DNA of 8,984 nucleotides from an uncultured Selenomonas sp. (lineage in GTDB: Bacteria; Bacillota; Negativicutes; Selenomonadales; Selenomonadaceae), in contig CALGGN010000043.1 of NCBI GenBank assembly GCA_937915915.1, forward strand, positions 1 through 8,984, given 5' to 3'. The position numbers and the translations under genes are program-made. Positions within the stretch are counted from its first letter, which is position 1. Every line of letters starts with the position of its first letter. The notes under the pieces are model-generated. The model was not told where the DNA came from. It worked only from the letters and a program-made list of their open reading frames with translations, and made no database searches. Positions 6,485 to 8,984 of this stretch are shown here, in pieces.

Positions 6485-6530
6485 AGAATCATACATCTTA
6501 CATCAATGTTCCCTCAGTCGGAGAAAGGGT

Positions 6531-7169
6531 GTGGAGCGATTGGCGGAAAAGGACGAGATGATCATCACACAGGGGAAATATGTTTGCTCGGCGGTCAAAA
6601 AGGAGCAGTATCCGGAAAGGAAACTGCCGGAGATTGTGTTCATGGGGCGCTCGAATGTGGGGAAGTCCTCACTTATCAATTCCCTGACGCGCGTGAAAAA
6701 TCTGGCGCGTGTCTCCTCGCAGCCGGGCAAGACGCAGACCATCAACTTCTATGAGCTCGGCGCGAAATTGCCGGGAGAGGAGGGCAGGAGAGCCTTTTAT
6801 CTGGTGGATTTGCCGGGCTATGGCTATGCGCGGACGGGACGGGAAAAACGGAACACCTGGGCGAAATTCATCGAGGAGTACCTGTTGACATCGGAGGAAC
6901 TGCGCTTTGTGTGCCAGCTCATCGATATCCGTCATGAGCCGATGGATTCCGACCGGGAAATGCTGGCATGGCTGGTCAAGCATCACATTCCGGTGCTCGT
7001 CATTGCGACCAAGTCCGACAAATTGGGAAAAAACGCTGTCCGGAAACAGGTTGCTGCCATCAAAAAAAGCCTTGGAATCCCAGAGTTGCCGGTGCTGCCC
7101 TATTCCTCGTTAAAAAATGAAGGACGTTCAGATTTGCTTGACGTGATAGAAGATTCTTTGGTACAATAG
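6531..7169 (+). CDS. engB: Ribosome biogenesis GTPase EngB (YsxC/YihA family)
   Basis: A cytoplasmic Ras-like (TrmE-Era-EngA-EngB) GTPase needed for assembly of the large ribosomal subunit. All G motifs are visible: G1 GRSNVGKS (39-46), the switch I region with T68 and T70 in GKTQTINF, G3 DLPG (93-96) extended as the family-typical DLPGYGYA, G4 TKSD (160-163) and G5 SSL (192-194). Its 212 residues are close to the family norm of about 200. The start is GTG; GGAG at 6520-6523 is 7 bases upstream. The gene is markedly more GC-rich than the preceding ones (36 G+C in the 60 bases at 6781-6840), marking a return to core chromosome. In related bacteria engB often follows clpX/lon; that neighbour is not in this window. 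Confidence 0.96.
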   Translation: MERLAEKDEMIITQGKYVCSAVKKEQYPERKLPEIVFMGRSNVGKSSLINSLTRVKNLARVSSQPGKTQTINFYELGAKLPGEEGRRAFYLVDLPGYGYARTGREKRNTWAKFIEEYLLTSEELRFVCQLIDIRHEPMDSDREMLAWLVKHHIPVLVIATKSDKLGKNAVRKQVAAIKKSLGIPELPVLPYSSLKNEGRSDLLDVIEDSLVQ

Positions 7170-7226
7170 AGGGGAGGAATATTCACGCAATTATTTTCAT
7201 AACACGGTCATAGGGGAGAGTTTGAC

Positions 7227-7685
7227 ATGGCGGAGCTTTCTGCGTTTGATAAATCTCTGCTGAATCTGCTGCAGGGGAGTCTTCCCATCTGCAGCCGTCC
7301 TTTTGCGGCGCTGGCGCAGACGCTGGGAACGGAGGAGGAGACGGTGCTCCAGCGCCTTCGTGAGCTGAAGGCCGCAGGGTATCTTCGCCGCATCGGGACT
7401 TTTTTTGACTCCAATCAACTTGGTTACCATGGGACGCTGGTGGCTCTGCAGGTGGAGCCGGAGGCCGTGCCGTCCGTTGCGGAGGCGATCAACAGCTATC
7501 CGGGTGCGACGCATAATTATGAACGCGAAGGAAAATACAACCTTTGGTTTACGCTGCTCACACCGGACGGCGATGCGGAGAGCGCGATCCTTTCCCATGT
7601 GCGTTCGCTTCCCGGGGTGGATGATATGCTGAACCTGAAGGCAAAGAAAAAGTACAAGATCAATGTACAGTTCCGGCTGAAATGA
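7227..7685 (+). CDS. ahbA: Siroheme decarboxylase subunit AhbA
   Basis: An AsnC/Lrp-related subunit of the enzyme that decarboxylates siroheme to 12,18-didecarboxysiroheme in the siroheme-dependent (alternative) heme pathway; it works as a heterodimer with AhbB. Residues 6-55 form the Lrp-like helix-turn-helix fold (DKSLLNLLQ through LKAAGYLRRIG). The family signature is G-A-T-H-N-Y-E-R (93-100) followed by YNLWFTLL (104-111); H96 is the likely functional histidine. The 152 residues match the usual size of about 150-170. The ATG has GGGGAG at 7213-7218, 8 bases upstream. It overlaps the next gene by ATGA. A transcription regulator of the AsnC family is the main alternative, but the pairing with the next gene and the HNY...YNLWFT signature favour the enzyme. 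Confidence 0.87.
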   Translation: MAELSAFDKSLLNLLQGSLPICSRPFAALAQTLGTEEETVLQRLRELKAAGYLRRIGTFFDSNQLGYHGTLVALQVEPEAVPSVAEAINSYPGATHNYEREGKYNLWFTLLTPDGDAESAILSHVRSLPGVDDMLNLKAKKKYKINVQFRLK

Positions 7686-8176
7686 GGGATGCAGCCTTGG
7701 CAGAGGCGATCAGCGATTTGGACAAGGAAATCATACGCGTCTTGCAGGGGGATTTCCCACTGGTGGAGGAGCCATATAAAGAGCTTGCAAGGAAGGTCGG
7801 TATCTCGGAGAAGGAATTGCTGGAGCGCGTCCGGCAGTTGTCCGAGGAAAAGAAAATCCGGAAGATGGGAGCCGTCCTGCGCCACCGGGAGGTCGGTTTT
7901 TCGGCAAATGTGCTGTGCGCGTGGGTCGTGCCGCGGGATCGCTTGGATGAGATTGCGTCCCGCATGAGCTGCCATCCGGCGGTATCCCATTGCTATGACC
8001 GCAATACGGCGCCGGGCTGGCCCTATAATCTCTACACGATGATCCATGCCTGCTCCCGCGAGGAATGCGAGGAAATCGCGGCAGAACTGGGAAGGGAAAA
8101 TGGGATCGAGACGCGTACCATGCTGTATTCCAAGAAAGAATGGAAGAAGACCAGCATGAAATACTTTTGTGAATGA
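7682..8176 (+). CDS. ahbB: Siroheme decarboxylase subunit AhbB
   Basis: The partner subunit of AhbA. Lrp-like HTH fold at about residues 12-62, then the AhbB-typical IRKMGAVLRHREVGFSANVLCAW (59-81) and AVSHCYDR (100-107) followed by WPYNLYTMIH (113-122); H103 aligns with H96 of AhbA. The ATG at 7682 overlaps the ahbA stop as ATGA but has no clear ribosome binding site. An in-frame TTG at 7697 has GAGGGA (7684-7689) 7 bases upstream, and would give a start resembling that of AhbA (AEAISDLDKEII beside AELSAFDKSLL). Either start is possible; both give a complete protein of 159-164 residues. A probable terminator follows the stop codon at once, so ahbB seems to end its transcript. AhbC and AhbD are not in the window. 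Confidence 0.87.
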   Translation: MRDAALAEAISDLDKEIIRVLQGDFPLVEEPYKELARKVGISEKELLERVRQLSEEKKIRKMGAVLRHREVGFSANVLCAWVVPRDRLDEIASRMSCHPAVSHCYDRNTAPGWPYNLYTMIHACSREECEEIAAELGRENGIETRTMLYSKKEWKKTSMKYFCE

Positions 8177-8177
8177 C

Positions 8178-8213
8178 AAGGCTCTGTCAGCTTGGCAGGG
8201 CTTTGTTGTGGTT
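8178..8213 (+). terminator. Probable intrinsic terminator after ahbB
   Basis: AAGGCTCTG (8178-8186) pairs with CAGGGCTTT (8196-8204) over nine positions with two G-T wobbles and a 9-base loop. The following GTTGTGGTTT is T-rich but interrupted by G, so efficiency may be moderate. It begins two bases after the ahbB stop and lies before the SPFH gene, which fits a transcript end. Confidence 0.55.
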
Positions 8214-8249
8214 TCAATCAATATCAGGGGATAAGGGGAGGAATTTTTC

Positions 8250-8984
8250 ATGGGTTTGATCAAAGCAGCAATTGGTGCCGTGGATGGCGTGCTCTCGGAT
8301 CAGTGGAAGGAATTTATCTACTGTGACAGCCTTTCGGCGGATGTGCTGGCGGCAAAGGGGCAGAAGCGCGTGAGCGGCAGAAGCTCCAATACGAGCGCAA
8401 GCGACAATATCATCTCCAATGGATCGGTCATCGCGGTGAACGACGGGCAGTGCATGATCATCGTGGAGCAGGGAAAGGTCGTGGATATCTGCGCGGAGCC
8501 GGGGGAGTATGTCTATGACAAGTCCACGGAACCATCCTTGTTCTCGGGGAATCTTGCAGACAATATCAAGCCGGTGTTCGAGGCAATCGGGCGGCGTTTT
8601 GCCTTTGGCGGTGATACCGGGAAGGATCAGCGGGTCTATTTCTTCAATGTAAAGGAAATCGTAGGAAATAAGTACGGAACGCCGAGCGCCGTGCCGTTCC
8701 GGGTGGTGGACAACAATATCGGGCTGGATATGGATATCTCCATCAAATGCTTTGGCGAGTACAGCTATCGGCTGACGAACCCGATTCTGTTCTATACGAA
8801 TGTCTGCGGCAATGTGGAGGATGTCTACGATCGCAGCAATATCGACAGCCAGCTCAAGTCCGAGCTCATGACGGCCCTGCAGCCTGCGTTTGCGAAGATT
8901 TCCGAGATGGGCATCCGCTACAGCGCGCTGCCCGGCCACACCCAGGAGATTGCCGACGCCCTCAACGACGTGCTCAGCGAAAAG
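8250..8984 (+). CDS. SPFH-domain (YdjI-like) protein, 3' end outside the window
   Basis: An open frame of 245 codons with no stop, cut off by the window end. The start MGLIKAAIGAVDGVLSDQWK and the motifs VSGRSSNTSASDNIISNGS, GQCMIIVEQGK, EPGEYVYD, EPSLFSGNL, FGGDTGKDQRVYFFNVKEI and NKYGTP are characteristic of the YdjI/'virion core protein' branch of the SPFH (stomatin-prohibitin-flotillin-HflK/C) superfamily. These soluble SPFH proteins are often linked to phage-shock/PspA-type envelope stress functions and usually carry a zinc-ribbon C-terminus, which would lie beyond the window. GGGGAGG (8235-8241) is 8 bases before the ATG. There is no transmembrane segment in the visible part. It follows a terminator, so it probably has its own promoter, but I could not locate one. 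Confidence 0.85.
   Translation, partial: MGLIKAAIGAVDGVLSDQWKEFIYCDSLSADVLAAKGQKRVSGRSSNTSASDNIISNGSVIAVNDGQCMIIVEQGKVVDICAEPGEYVYDKSTEPSLFSGNLADNIKPVFEAIGRRFAFGGDTGKDQRVYFFNVKEIVGNKYGTPSAVPFRVVDNNIGLDMDISIKCFGEYSYRLTNPILFYTNVCGNVEDVYDRSNIDSQLKSELMTALQPAFAKISEMGIRYSALPGHTQEIADALNDVLSEK

Noticed and set aside
8214..8939. A 241-codon open frame on the minus strand
   Set aside because: It is antisense to the SPFH gene, whose frame has clear family motifs and a strong ribosome binding site; the minus frame has none.

Overview
The window looks like chromosomal DNA of an anaerobic Firmicute-lineage bacterium, most likely Negativicutes (Selenomonas-like). This is inferred from the recognised families: a YsxC/EngB ribosome-assembly GTPase, the AhbA/AhbB siroheme decarboxylase pair, and a YdjI-like SPFH protein, all with strong GGAGG-type ribosome binding sites. 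No rRNA, tRNA or CRISPR array was found. All genes read on the + strand.

Layout. Positions 88-4831 hold a compact three-gene unit: (1) a 701-residue protein of unknown function with a C-terminal winged helix-turn-helix; (2) a 547-residue metallo-beta-lactamase/beta-CASP (RNase J/CPSF-like) hydrolase; (3) a 331-residue protein with a PD-(D/E)XK nuclease-like core. Genes 1 and 2 overlap by 14 bases, and gene 3 follows 12 bases after gene 2. Positions 4900-6461 carry three closely spaced accessory genes: a secreted small protein, a small membrane protein, and a protein resembling only the C-terminal half of FtsZ. From 6531 to the end the DNA is visibly more GC-rich and carries conserved genes: engB, ahbA-ahbB, a probable terminator, and the 5' part of an SPFH gene that runs off the window.

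The most striking signal is a 60-base interspersed element. There are four full copies (845-904 and 2959-3018 on the minus strand; 2044-2103 and 2104-2163 in tandem on the plus strand) and one 23-base end fragment (50-72). Each full copy can form two hairpins. Their stems differ between copies but nearly always with compensating changes, so the element appears to be conserved as a folded nucleic acid. It is 60 bases long, a multiple of three, and the copies sit inside open reading frames, adding about 20 residues in three different reading frames. In this it resembles Rickettsia palindromic elements in concept, though the sequence is not one I recognise. Two copies end directly at the ribosome binding sites of genes 1 and 2.

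How the genes may work together: the DNA-binding protein plus two nuclease-like enzymes could be a nucleic-acid processing or defence module, but this is inference from domain content and linkage. The GTPase-less FtsZ-like protein could modulate cell division. AhbA and AhbB together convert siroheme to didecarboxysiroheme in the siroheme-dependent heme pathway.
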